Shown: piece by piece, positions 51,401-63,400 of the stretch
Numbering within the stretch: the first letter of the stretch is position 1
Layout of the letters: every line of letters begins with the position of its first letter
NCBI GenBank assembly: GCA_949316495.1
Contig: OX439005.1
Span: forward strand, 41,600,682-41,664,681
DNA length: 64,000 nt
DNA from: Amphiduros pacificus
Lineage: Eukaryota; Annelida; Polychaeta; Phyllodocida; Hesionidae
Direction: 5' to 3'
Made by a program: the position numbers and the translations under genes
The notes under the pieces: model-generated
Database searches by the model: none
What the model was told of the DNA's origin: nothing
The model's input: only the letters and a program-made list of their open reading frames with translations

Positions 51401-54400
51401 ACTACTTACACTTTGGAGGATTTTATGAATGCACAAAAATCCCAGATAGACAAATCCCTTGAGCAGCTGATGGTTCTCAGGAGAAAAGTGGTGGATCTTG
51501 TCTGGGAGGCATGTGCTGTAAGTAGCTCGGCCGCCATTTTATTTTGTTGGACATCAAGAACCTTCTGATTTTCGTGGTTGAAGTTTTCACAGTTACCCCA
51601 AATTAAGATCATGTGTGTCATTTTTATATTTGGTACAATGCAAAAACAAAATTTAAAGGTTTTTGTTTTTTTAAAGTAATATTGTAAAAAAATTCCAATA
51701 CATCGAAATTCAGTAGTAAAGTAAAAAATACAAAGAAGAAAAACATTTTAAGATCTTTACTAAATGAAAATACAAAAAAAAAATCTCAGAAAACACACCA
51801 TGCACATTACAAAAAAATGACATGATAAAGAATCTACCCACTCAAGAAACAACATGAAAGACATCAAGCTTTACAAGCAAATCACACATAATTTTCTTTA
51901 TAGCTGTAAGGGATGTATCCAGAATTGACTGAAACAATGCAAAAAATATGATAATAAATTGACACCTATAACAAAATAGTTGTCTCATTATGCCATGCAG
52001 TACTTGAAAAATTAATCAGCCTTGTTTGGTGAGGAACCAAGAATGCTAGTGAATTGCATACATATCACACATTGGACATGGCATAGCCTATTGTATACAT
52101 TGACAAACCACTGTTTAATGAACTTCACAGACTGTGGCAGAAATGGAGGGTGTGACGCATGGCATTCGCCCGGACCACGTGGTAGAAGCGAGACTGAGAG
52201 AGCAGGAGAAGAAAGACAAACAAACTGCAAGCCAGGAGGTCAAGAAGGATGCCAGGTTCCGACTCAAAGCCAAATACGGCCTCCTTGGTCCCACAGACAA
52301 GAAGCAAACTCCACCCGCCACTCCCATCAAAAGTCAGTGGCAAATATACTTGATTCATCTGCTCATATTGTGATAATTTATTCTCCTATTTTCATGGTAA
52401 AACCCCCAGCAGAATTCAGGTGGCCGTCTTGATAATTTCTCATCCCATTGTAGTCATAAAGTACCAGCTGTACACTGACTCTACCATTTAAACATTACAA
52501 ACTTTCTTTTAAAAAATCTATGAAATTTATTTTTCAGAGAGGAAACCAACGTATGCTCAGATTTCTGAGTGGCGTAAGATTTTGAAACGTCTATCACATT
52601 TCCTGCGTCTGGTTGACTATGTTGTTCTGGAGATGCTGCGGAGGCTGGTCATCACGGCAACTAAACATCTCCTTAAGTTTGTCTCCGTATCTTACTATGC
52701 AGGCGCAGAAGATGATGAAGAGGTAAACTCCATTTAATGCATAAGACCTTCATTATTGGTGTGATAAATAATAATGATAAAATGATTTATATAGCACTGA
52801 TATCAGACATTGTCTATTCATAGTGCTGGAATACACTGTTGAATCTTTTTGTAAAATAACCTCATGAATCTTTGCCAAATTGATTTAACTATGAATATAA
52901 CCATGATTATTTTGCAGAGAAAATCAATGTATCAAAATATGCCGCCTGTAATTGAGAATGTAAGTGATGTAGCAACAAGTAGATCACTGTGTAGTACATC
53001 AGTCTTATGGTACATGGGGAACAACGATCTTATCTCTGGTACATGGGGAACATCAATCTTATCTCTGGTACATGGAAAACATCGATCTTATCTCTGGTAC
53101 ATGGGGAACATCAATCTTATCTCTGGTACATGGGGAACGTCGATTTTATCTCTGGTACATGGGAAAATCAATCTTATCTCTGGTACATGGGGAACGTCGA
53201 TCTTATCTCTGGTACATGGGAAAATCAATCTTATCTCTGGTACATGGGGAACGTCGATCTTATCTCTGGAACAAGGGTTAGGGTTGTATCAATCTCATCT
53301 CTAGTTCATGGGAAAAATCAATCTTATCTCTGGTACACAAAGAACTTTGATCTTATCTCTGGAAAGTGGGACATATTAATCCTATCTCTGGTCCATGGGA
53401 AAACTCAATGATATCTTTGAGGCATGAAGAATTTTGATCATTTTTTTTTGGTATATGAAGAAAATCATTCTCTTTTTTTATACACATAGAACATCATTTA
53501 ATGCAAATACATGGGAATGTAAATCTTATCTCTAGTACATATCAAATGTCAATCTTATCTATAGTTCATATCAAACATCAGTTTTATCTCTGGTACATAT
53601 AAAACATCAATCTTATCTCTGGTACATGCGGAATCTTATAATGTACTCTTTTTTGGGAAAGTCATTCTTAAGGTGTATTTTCTCTTGTACATGGATAACA
53701 TCAATCTTGTACATGGATAACATCAATCTTTTGGGGAACATCCTTCTTATCTGAGGTACGTGAGGAACATCAACATAATTCATCTCTGCTCTGTAGAGGA
53801 AACTTTAGAACTTGGATACATAAAAGTGCAGGGTTTTGCTGTTTATTTATGGTTATTATTTGACAGGATTCAGAAACCCAGTCCCAGTCTGGAGATGAAG
53901 ACGATGGCGCGTTCCTCCACGGTAAAAAATTGGCCTCACCCAGACAGTCTCCATCAAAACTCAGCTTCCAGTAAGTCTAGAACTTATCCTTAACCATAAG
54001 ACAGTATTATGAGGCACATTAAGACCAGGCATGCTTGATAAAGACCAAACATGCTTTATAAAGACCAAACATGCTTGATAAAGACCATACATGCTTAATA
54101 AAGACCCAGCATGCTTTATAAAGATAAAACATTCGTGATGAATTCTATATTTTGATAAAGATTATGCATGCTAATTGAGAAAGATGGAGTCAAGAAATCT
54201 GAATTTTGATATTTGATATTATAATATTAGAAGTCAATAAAAGGAAGAGAAATTGTAAGGATGATCTTTATATTGGCTTTAAATGAATTTAGAGACAATT
54301 TATTAGCTTCACATTAGAAACATTTTCAGGTCATGACCCTAATATAGCCATTGTGCAATGTCCTCTGAGCTGTAAAACATGTTTATGTCATTATTCCTAT

Positions 54401-57400
54401 CATCTCAGAGTTAAAGGGCATAAAACAGGTCTGAATGTGAGTCAGAGAACAGTGTAAATACTTTCATTATATATTTTCACATACTTCAAAACCATTGGTA
54501 TGTATTACAGAGACCTTTCATTTTAAAAGACAGGAATGAGGCAAAAATATGAAAATATGAATTATGGACAATGAATTTGGTGAAGTTTCATCCAGTTCAG
54601 ATATAATATTGCAGAGATATGATGTATACATTATATCCAATAAATATTAACCCTATTAACATGAAGCCCTCATGAATATTCATTGTTTGCAGTTTTAAAG
54701 GACAGAATCAACTGGATCCCAAAATGGCTTACAGATATGGGTATATATGAATAAGCACGAAAGATTCTGTACTTCAACACTGAAGAGCCCACCTTGATTT
54801 GGTGTTAGGCACATTCCATAGACACAATGCATCAATTCCACGCTACTTGTAGGCTGAATGCTAGTTGCCATCTTGATTTCATTCCATTGAATACATTAAA
54901 CAGAAAGTGTGAACTACATTGAAACCAATAGGACAAGATGGCGGCTGGTATTTTGCTTTATATACCAGACAAAAATGCATAATCTACACATTTATTTTTT
55001 TCTTGCAAACTGTTTCTGATGCAAAATCACAAAAAAATTCCTGTCATTCCTCTACATCTAATATTTTCATATTTCTTGTTTTGCCTTTTCTATGCAGAAT
55101 TTATTTGTTGTCATGGCTCTGAATTATGTTTGAAATGCCTCAAATCAAATGAAAATATGATTTTGTCTCCAATCTTCCATAATCTTCCAAAAATATGATT
55201 TTGCCTCCAATCTTTCATTAACTTTCAAGCTTGAAACATTATGTTCTGAAAACTAGTTTGACTAACCTGCAGTTAGTTCATTATAGTGAAATGTAAAAAT
55301 ATACAAATAGATTGTTGATTTTTGTTAGTTAAGGAAAAGAAAATTTATGATCTACTCTGTGCAGTTTTTTTATATTCAATATGTCACTTTGGTCATGATA
55401 TTCCGGTATAAATCTAAAGAAACATGTTGGCATTGATCTTCAACTTTAACAGTGATGTGTTTGATACCTGTTATAACAACTAGAGCTATATTTATACATG
55501 TAAGTTTTCTCTTGTTAATATATATTTGTCATGATTAGTTCACAGTCAACCAGTCGGAGTGCTACCCACAGAACTTCATCAGGTTTGGGAAGGCCACTGC
55601 AGCCAGGAACTAAATACGTCATTCCCAAGTTTGACTTTGACAAACATGAAGAGGAAGAGAAAAAAGTGGACATTGATGAGGTAGTAATTTATGAATATTT
55701 GTGTGATGACATCTAAATATCAAAAAAGCATTCTATTTTATGCATTAGGTAAAAAGGATTCCATTTCGTGTTTAAAGATTGTGTTTTGGCTCCCAATTCA
55801 GTCAGATGAATTTCAAGTTTAGTGTCAGTCAAGCTGCTTGTAGAATGAGTTGTTTCAAGCTAGCCTTGACACTGCTTGGGAGGTGAATGTTTTCCTGCTT
55901 TCTTATTGGTTTGCTTGCCTCAGGTTTTGGAGGAGATAGAACATCAGAATGACGTGGTGGAGATCCCCAGTGCCATGGTGTCCATCCAGCTCGTACTTAA
56001 CGTCCCTGCTCCCCCACCGGTCCAGCCTACTCCAGCTAAAACCTCCCGCGGCGAGAAACGACGCAGCCGAGCAGATATGCTCAGCTCTCAACCCACCAAC
56101 CAGCGCCGCAAGTCGGTCACCATCAGGAAGAGTGTCAAGTTCACAGAGACCTCCAGTTCTGGTGTGTTCCTCAATACCTTTTATATCTGTCACCATCTTG
56201 GTTCATTGCCTGGTTAAATATTGCCAAAAGTAGATATTTTTTTCAACTTGGGGAATATCTGTTCTTGAATTTGTAAAAAAGTGAATTTATATAGATATAT
56301 GTTTATATATTGATTTCATTGATTTCAGACTCATCTGAGTATGACTCAGATTATGACTCAGAAGAGGGTCGGGCTGAAGAAAAGGATACCACAGAAGCTG
56401 AGATGAAGAGAAACAGATTTGCTTATGAGGAAGGGTAAGATATCATATAAACAATTATTATTGTAGTTTTATTGTCAATGTGAAAAATAATAGGATAACA
56501 GTTAATACAGATCTTTCTCTATATTTTTATAAAATGATATGGATGGTCATGTTTAATAATAGGTCAGAATATAGATTTTATCCCTTTATGAGTGGGGAGA
56601 GGTCAATGATTATACATAGAGGAGATTGATTTGATCAGTTTCCAGAGGTCAGAGTTCATGATATGAAACATTAAGTGTTATTTTCTCATTTCAAGGGTCA
56701 GCTTGGAAATGGTAAGACTATGTTTGCACAATAGGACACATGCTCACTACATTTAGTACTGGAAAACACAAAACAATATGACATGAAAAATAAAAATATC
56801 AGTACCATATTGCTCCATATTATGTACTGAATAGGGAAGAATATGGTAATGATTGGTTATCAATGTTAAGTGCATTATTTCACTATACATATGAGTGAGA
56901 CATATTTGATACTTTAAAACATAATAAATGACAAATTTAACCCTACAATGCCATTACATAATTACAATGATTTCATAATGAGATCGTAAGTAATTATGAC
57001 ATCATAAATCAGAAATTGACACCACAATAACTCAACCAACCATGGATATTGATGTTTGTCATACATAAGTGATTGACATATATATAATATTGGTCTAAAC
57101 AGTTCTTAATCCCTGATGATTTTTTTAAAGAAAGATTTGCAAGATTGACCAATCAAAGAAGTCATTTAAACACATGAGAAAACAAAATTTTTAAAAACCC
57201 CACTCCTGCACTGTAAGCATTTTATAAGTTATTGTAATATGCATTCAAGTTTCAATTTATACATTCTCACTTTTGCATGAATTTCTTTTGAACTTATCTC
57301 ACTTCTGTCACATTTTTTTCTTGGTGTCCTATATATGATTCTGCATCTAAACTTTACTTTTTTATCAGGATTATCATTGTCTGCAGCATCTGTCTGTCCA

Positions 57401-60400
57401 TCTGTCCATCCATTGTATTGAACAAATAATGTATATCAAGCAATTTTTTTCGTAACAATTCTTTGTCATGATGAATTATAGGTTGTTCATTTATAGCTAT
57501 GCATAGCATATCTTCGTATCCTTAATAAGGGGAGAAATGTTCTGTCATTCTGTCTGTCCATCAACTTTGATGTTTTTTGAAACTACTATTCTGAGTTCTT
57601 AGTTATTAGTAGATAAGATAATGTGTTTTCATGGGACCAATTTTGTCTACTTTCTAATAAGCTCAATTTTCTTCCCAATTTTTAAAAAGATTTTTGAAAA
57701 AATTTAATAGCTGTCACTGATCTGTTAAGGAGACATTTTGAAAAACATAACACACATCAATTATGAAACTATTTGCAGGCATTTTGAGAAAATGTTCATA
57801 ACCATTACACAAAGCAATGATTAACATGACTCTGTGGCCATTGCCCTGTGTTTTGTACAAAACACGACTGGCAATAATACATTTTCTTTGGATAACAAAG
57901 GTATTGATAAAGAGGGAATTCTTAGGAGGTGAAATGCGAACTAAATAGTCTGTTTTATTGTTTATTAGTTACTCATTTTACCTGATCATTGCCACTGTGA
58001 GTTGACTTCTGGTTACTGATAAGACATCATGCATCAAAACAAATGGCAAAGAGCTTCAGGATTTGACTTTATGCTTTGCAGTGGGAGGCTAGGATCTGTG
58101 ACATCTGCCCCTAAGGCCTACATCACTCTGTCCCCCAGCGAGGACACCGTCAAGAGAAGCATCAGGATGATCATCAGCAACTTTGAACACACCATCGGTA
58201 AGAAACATCAAGACAATCGGCAATTAATATTGATTATCTAGGAGAACAAGAAATAATCACACAATCAGCTTTTAATATTGATTATCTAGGAGAATACGAA
58301 ATATCAACACAATCAGCAGTTAATATTGATTATCTATGAGAATACAAAATATTAACACAATCAGTACTTAATATTGATTATCTATGAGAATAAGAAATAT
58401 CAACACAATCAACATTTAATATTGATTATCTATGAGAATACGAAATATCAACACAATCAGCATTTAATATTGATTATCTATGAGAATAAGAAATATCAAC
58501 ACAATCAGTATTTAATATTGATTATCTGTGAGAATAAGAAATATCAACACAATCAGCATTTAATATTGATTATCTATGAGAATAAGAAATATTAACACAA
58601 TCAGTACTTAATATTGATTATCTATGAGAACGGCAAATTGTGAGAAATTTTTAGTGATGATGTGATGCATTTAGGTTTGAATAACATAGGGTAGATTGCT
58701 TTTCTGTCACTCTCGTTGCCTGGATTTGATTCCAATCATTGAACATTTCAAAGATTTGAATATTATCTTAATTGTTTAAATGATTAAGCCATCTGAGTAA
58801 ACTCTGTGGACTGTTCAAACACTTATATTAATGCTTTCAGCTCAAGTGGGTTCCTTGCTTCATGAACCCAAGCTGTCCGTCTTCTACTCACCTCCAAAGT
58901 ACGACCTCCAGCTCAATTACGACCTTGAGCTGAGGGAGCTGGAGGGTGGTGGCGAGGAGAACGCTTGGCCCAGCATGGAGCAGCTGTTTGGAGGGGACCC
59001 AGAGTATCAGACCCTCATCTCGGAGATCATGGATTACATCAGTAATGCCATGGAGGAGGTCAAGGATTTCTCCAAGGTAAAACTTCGTACTTTTTTCCCT
59101 GTATGGTAATAACCTGTTGTTCAATCATGCCACAGAAAACGTTAACCAACCGGGTGTTTTGAGACTTTATTTGCATTATTAGTGATATGTACTTTCAGCT
59201 GTTTGAGCAGTTTTGTGACATGGTGGACAAGGCTCAGCGGGTGAATGTGGAGGAATCCATGGACAAGCGACACTGGTCCACCGAGGAGTTCAACCATGTA
59301 CTGGCTGCTCACACTGATCAGGTAGGCTCACCTTGCTCCATAGAGACACATACTGGCTGCTCACACTGATCAGGTAGGCTCAACTTGCTCCATAGAGACA
59401 CGTACTGGCTGCTCACACTGATCAGGTTGGCTCACCTTGCTCCATAGAGACACATACTGGCTGCTCACACTGATCAGGTAGGCTCAACTTGCTCCATAGA
59501 GACACATACTGGCTGCTCACACTGATCAGGTAGGCTCACCTTGCTCCATAGAGACACATACTGGATGCTCACACTGATCAGGTTGGCTCACCTTGCTCCA
59601 TAGAGACACATACTGGCTGCTCACACTGATCAGGTAGGCTCAGCTCCATAGAGACACATACTGGCTGCTCACACTGATCAGGTAGGCTCAGCTCCATAGA
59701 GACACATACTGGCTGCTCACACTGATCAGGTAGGCTCAACTTGCTCCATAGAGACACATACTGGCAGCTCACACTGATCAGGTAGGCTCAGCTCCATAGA
59801 GACACATACTGGCTGCTCACACTGATCAGGTTGGCTCAGTTCCATAGAGACACATACTGGCTGCTCACACTGATCAGGTTGGCTCAGTTCCATAGAGACA
59901 CATACTGACTGCTCACACTGATCAGGTTGGCTCAGTTCCATAGAGACACATACTGACTGCTCACACTGATCAGGTTGGCTCAGTTCCATAGAGACACATA
60001 CTGGCTGCTCACACTGATCAGGTTGGCCCAGTTCCATAGAGACACATACTGGCTGCTCACACTGATCAGGTTGGCTCAGCTCCATAGAGACACATACTGG
60101 CTGCTCACACTGATCAGGTTGGCTCACCTTGCTCCATAGAGACACATACTGACTGCTCACACTGATCAGGTAGGCTCAGCTCCATAGAGACACATACTGA
60201 CTGCTCACACTGATCAGGTTGGCTCAGTTCCATAGAGACACATACTGACTGCTCACACTGATCAGGTAGGCTCAGTTCCATAGAGACACATACTGACTGC
60301 TCACACTGATCAGGTTGGCCCAGTTCCATAGAGACACATACTGACTGCTCACACTGATCAGGTAGGCTCAGTTCCATAGAGACACATACTGGCTGCTCAC

Positions 60401-63400
60401 ACTGATCAGGTAGGCTCAGCTCCATAGAGACACATACTGGCTGCTCACACTGATCAGGTAGGCCCAGTTCCATAGAGACACATACTGACTGCTCACACTG
60501 ATCAGGTTGGCTCAGTTCCATAGAGACACATACTGACTGCTCACACTGATCAGGTAGGCTCAGTTCCATAGAGACACATACTGACTGCTCACACTGATCA
60601 GGTAGGCTCAGTTCCATAGAGACACATACTGGCTGCTCACACTGATCAGGTTGGCTCAGTTCCATAGAGACACATACTGACTGCTCACACTGATCAGGTT
60701 GGCTCAGTTCCATAGAGACACATACTGACTGCTCACACTGATCAGGTTGGCTCAGTTCCATAGAGACACATACTGGCTGCTCACACTGATCAGGTTGGCT
60801 CAGTTCCATAGAGACACATACTGACTGCTCACACTGATCAGGCAGGCTCAGCTCATGTCTGAAAGGGGCTTAATGTTAAGTCAGGGATATGTTTCACAAT
60901 GTCCCACCATGTTCCATATTTATGTAAATGGAGAAATTATTTATGCAAAAATCATTTTGAAAGAATATTAGGTTCTCTCATTTCTGTGCATATTGCTCAT
61001 ATGTATTTAAATTGAAAATTTCTCCAGTTTTTACAATAATTGTTTTCACGTCTTTCACCTTCCATCTTGACAGATATACCAAATGAATCACATGATTTTG
61101 CACCGCCGACTTGGCCTGATCGATGTCCTGTGCCAGAATTTCCGTCAGTCCTGTCTCCCGTACCCAACCAGTATCCTTGATGCCGTCCACAAGAAGATGC
61201 CCATCATTGCCCTCAAGAGGAACGAGGACCTTCTCACCATCATCAAGGTCAGTGGTATCCATGTATTAAAAAAGGCTACTTTGATGTTACTATGGTAATT
61301 GCATTGTCACCATGGCATCCATACAATATTATAGTATGGTGATTAAACTGTAACCATGGCAACCATGGTATTTTGATGCTAAACATATTGGTTTGACTAT
61401 ATATGCAAAATATTAATATTATCTTGGTATTTTATTGGCCTGGAAACCAAGTCAAAGATGTCAATCAATGCATTTTCAGGGAGCATCAAAGAAACTGGAC
61501 AAATTTCCCAATTCAGTTGAGGAGTTTGTTGAACATTTATCATTCCTGGGCAAGATGTCATCAGAGATGCCGGCACTGGAGAAGGAGTATGCGATCGTCA
61601 CCAAGATGTACACCATCGCCAAAGACTTTGAGATGAAGATTCACCCAGAAGACCTGGCCCTGTACCAAACACTCGCTCCAAGCTTCCAGCATCTTAAGGT
61701 ATCTTAAAACTTGTCCTTTACATAACACTGTAATTAAGGGTCTTACATACATGCAAGATTAAAAATAATATGCTGATTAAATGCAATCCTTAATAGTAAT
61801 TGGATTCTTTCTCCTTTTCGATGTATATGTTTAGATTTAATAACTGTTGAGTTTAAAATGATCGAGAGAATTTATCATTGTGTTTATGGTTGTGAGTCCA
61901 ATGTTACAGACCACGATCCTGTATGCTGAGGCCAAGAAGGATGACAACATCAGGAAATTCAGCACCGACCTGGACACGCTAATCCACAACATCCGGTACA
62001 AGATCATGGACATCAAGAACCGTGTGATCGACCCCATGTTGCTCAACTCAGACACCATGGCTATGATGGCGCTGGAGAAGATTAATTATCTGACGGAGGA
62101 AGTGACCGAACTCTCTACCAAGGCCCGCAGTTATGCCAACTATCAGGAACGCTTCGGCAGCTCACTCACCCAGTCCAGGAGAAACATTTCCGAGTCAGTC
62201 CTGGTCTTGTAGTCTGGTTTTCAATTTTATTATAATACTCTTCTTTGCAGTTGCATATACCACTATTTGATGTGGAATCATCATAGTTTATTCATTTGTT
62301 TATATTTTACGGTTTCCAGGGAGTTTCTTTTGATGGATCGCAAGGAATCTGACAGTAGTGCTCAGGAGATCCAGACGGACCTGTCTGAGATCGAGCGTGA
62401 CCTGACACTGAGGCGCCTCCTGTGGGAGAGTCAGGACGAGTGGGACAGGTTGGAGTCGGACTGGACCACCTCCACCTTCGATATGCTCAACGTCGAGAGT
62501 CTGCAGAAGAACGTCAACCGCTTCACCCAGACTGTCTACATGCTGGAGAAAGGTGAGCAACTTCTACCACTGAGAAGTGAAATGAATCAATCAAAAGGAA
62601 TCAGGAATCAGGAATACTGTATTAGACTTGAGCAGAGGTCAAAGAGAGGGTCTGAGCTGCTTAAAAGTGATTATGAGAAATTGTTTATATCTTTAATGTC
62701 AACTACTTCATGCAAACCATCTATATGCTGGACAAACGTGAGCAACCTCGACTACTGGGTAGTGAAAGAATCATTCTAAACTTTCATGGATCAGGAATAC
62801 CTCCACTTCATATGTGACTTGTATTAGACTTGAGCAGAGGCCAAACAGAGACTGACTATATTCTAAGCTGCTTCAATTAAAATTGATTATGAGAAATCGT
62901 TTAAAGTTACTATTTATATTGAGGTATGCTGCTGTTTATTTTGCAGGTTTACCCCACAATGAAGTGGTGCCTCGTATTAAGGAGAAAGTTGTTGACTTTA
63001 AGCAGGTGATGCCCTGTGTTACCAGCCTCCGCAACCCATCCCTTAAGTCTCGCCATTATGACCAGATTGAGAAGATCATAGGCAAGGCCATTGCCAGGGA
63101 TAAGAACTTCACCCTGGGAAACCTCCTTGAAATGAATGTGAGTCGAGAGCTCTAGGCTTTCAAGCAGAATTACACTGCCCCATTGTGATACTCTTCATTG
63201 ATGTACATAGATAGTGCTCAGCCTTGAGTTATCGTTTATATAAAATTCAGAGGATTAGAAAAAATGCAGGAATGCAAGTATCTTGAGAAATAAAGTTATC
63301 ATGTTTCCTGTGGCATAGATTCAGTGTGTTTTGTGTGAAGGGGTTTATGGATATGATAAAATCAAATTAAAGAAGCTCACAAAATAAAGTTAGATATCAG

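Noticed and set aside
52864-53411. Plus-strand ORFs of 134-146 codons
   Set aside because: They are read-throughs of the ~29-bp intronic repeat after exon 52918-52959 (and in another frame).
59578-60809. Minus-strand ORFs of up to 231 codons (Cys/Pro/Gln-rich repeats)
   Set aside because: They lie within the splice-donor minisatellite. The 48-bp unit keeps one frame open on the minus strand; there is no start context or flanking exon.
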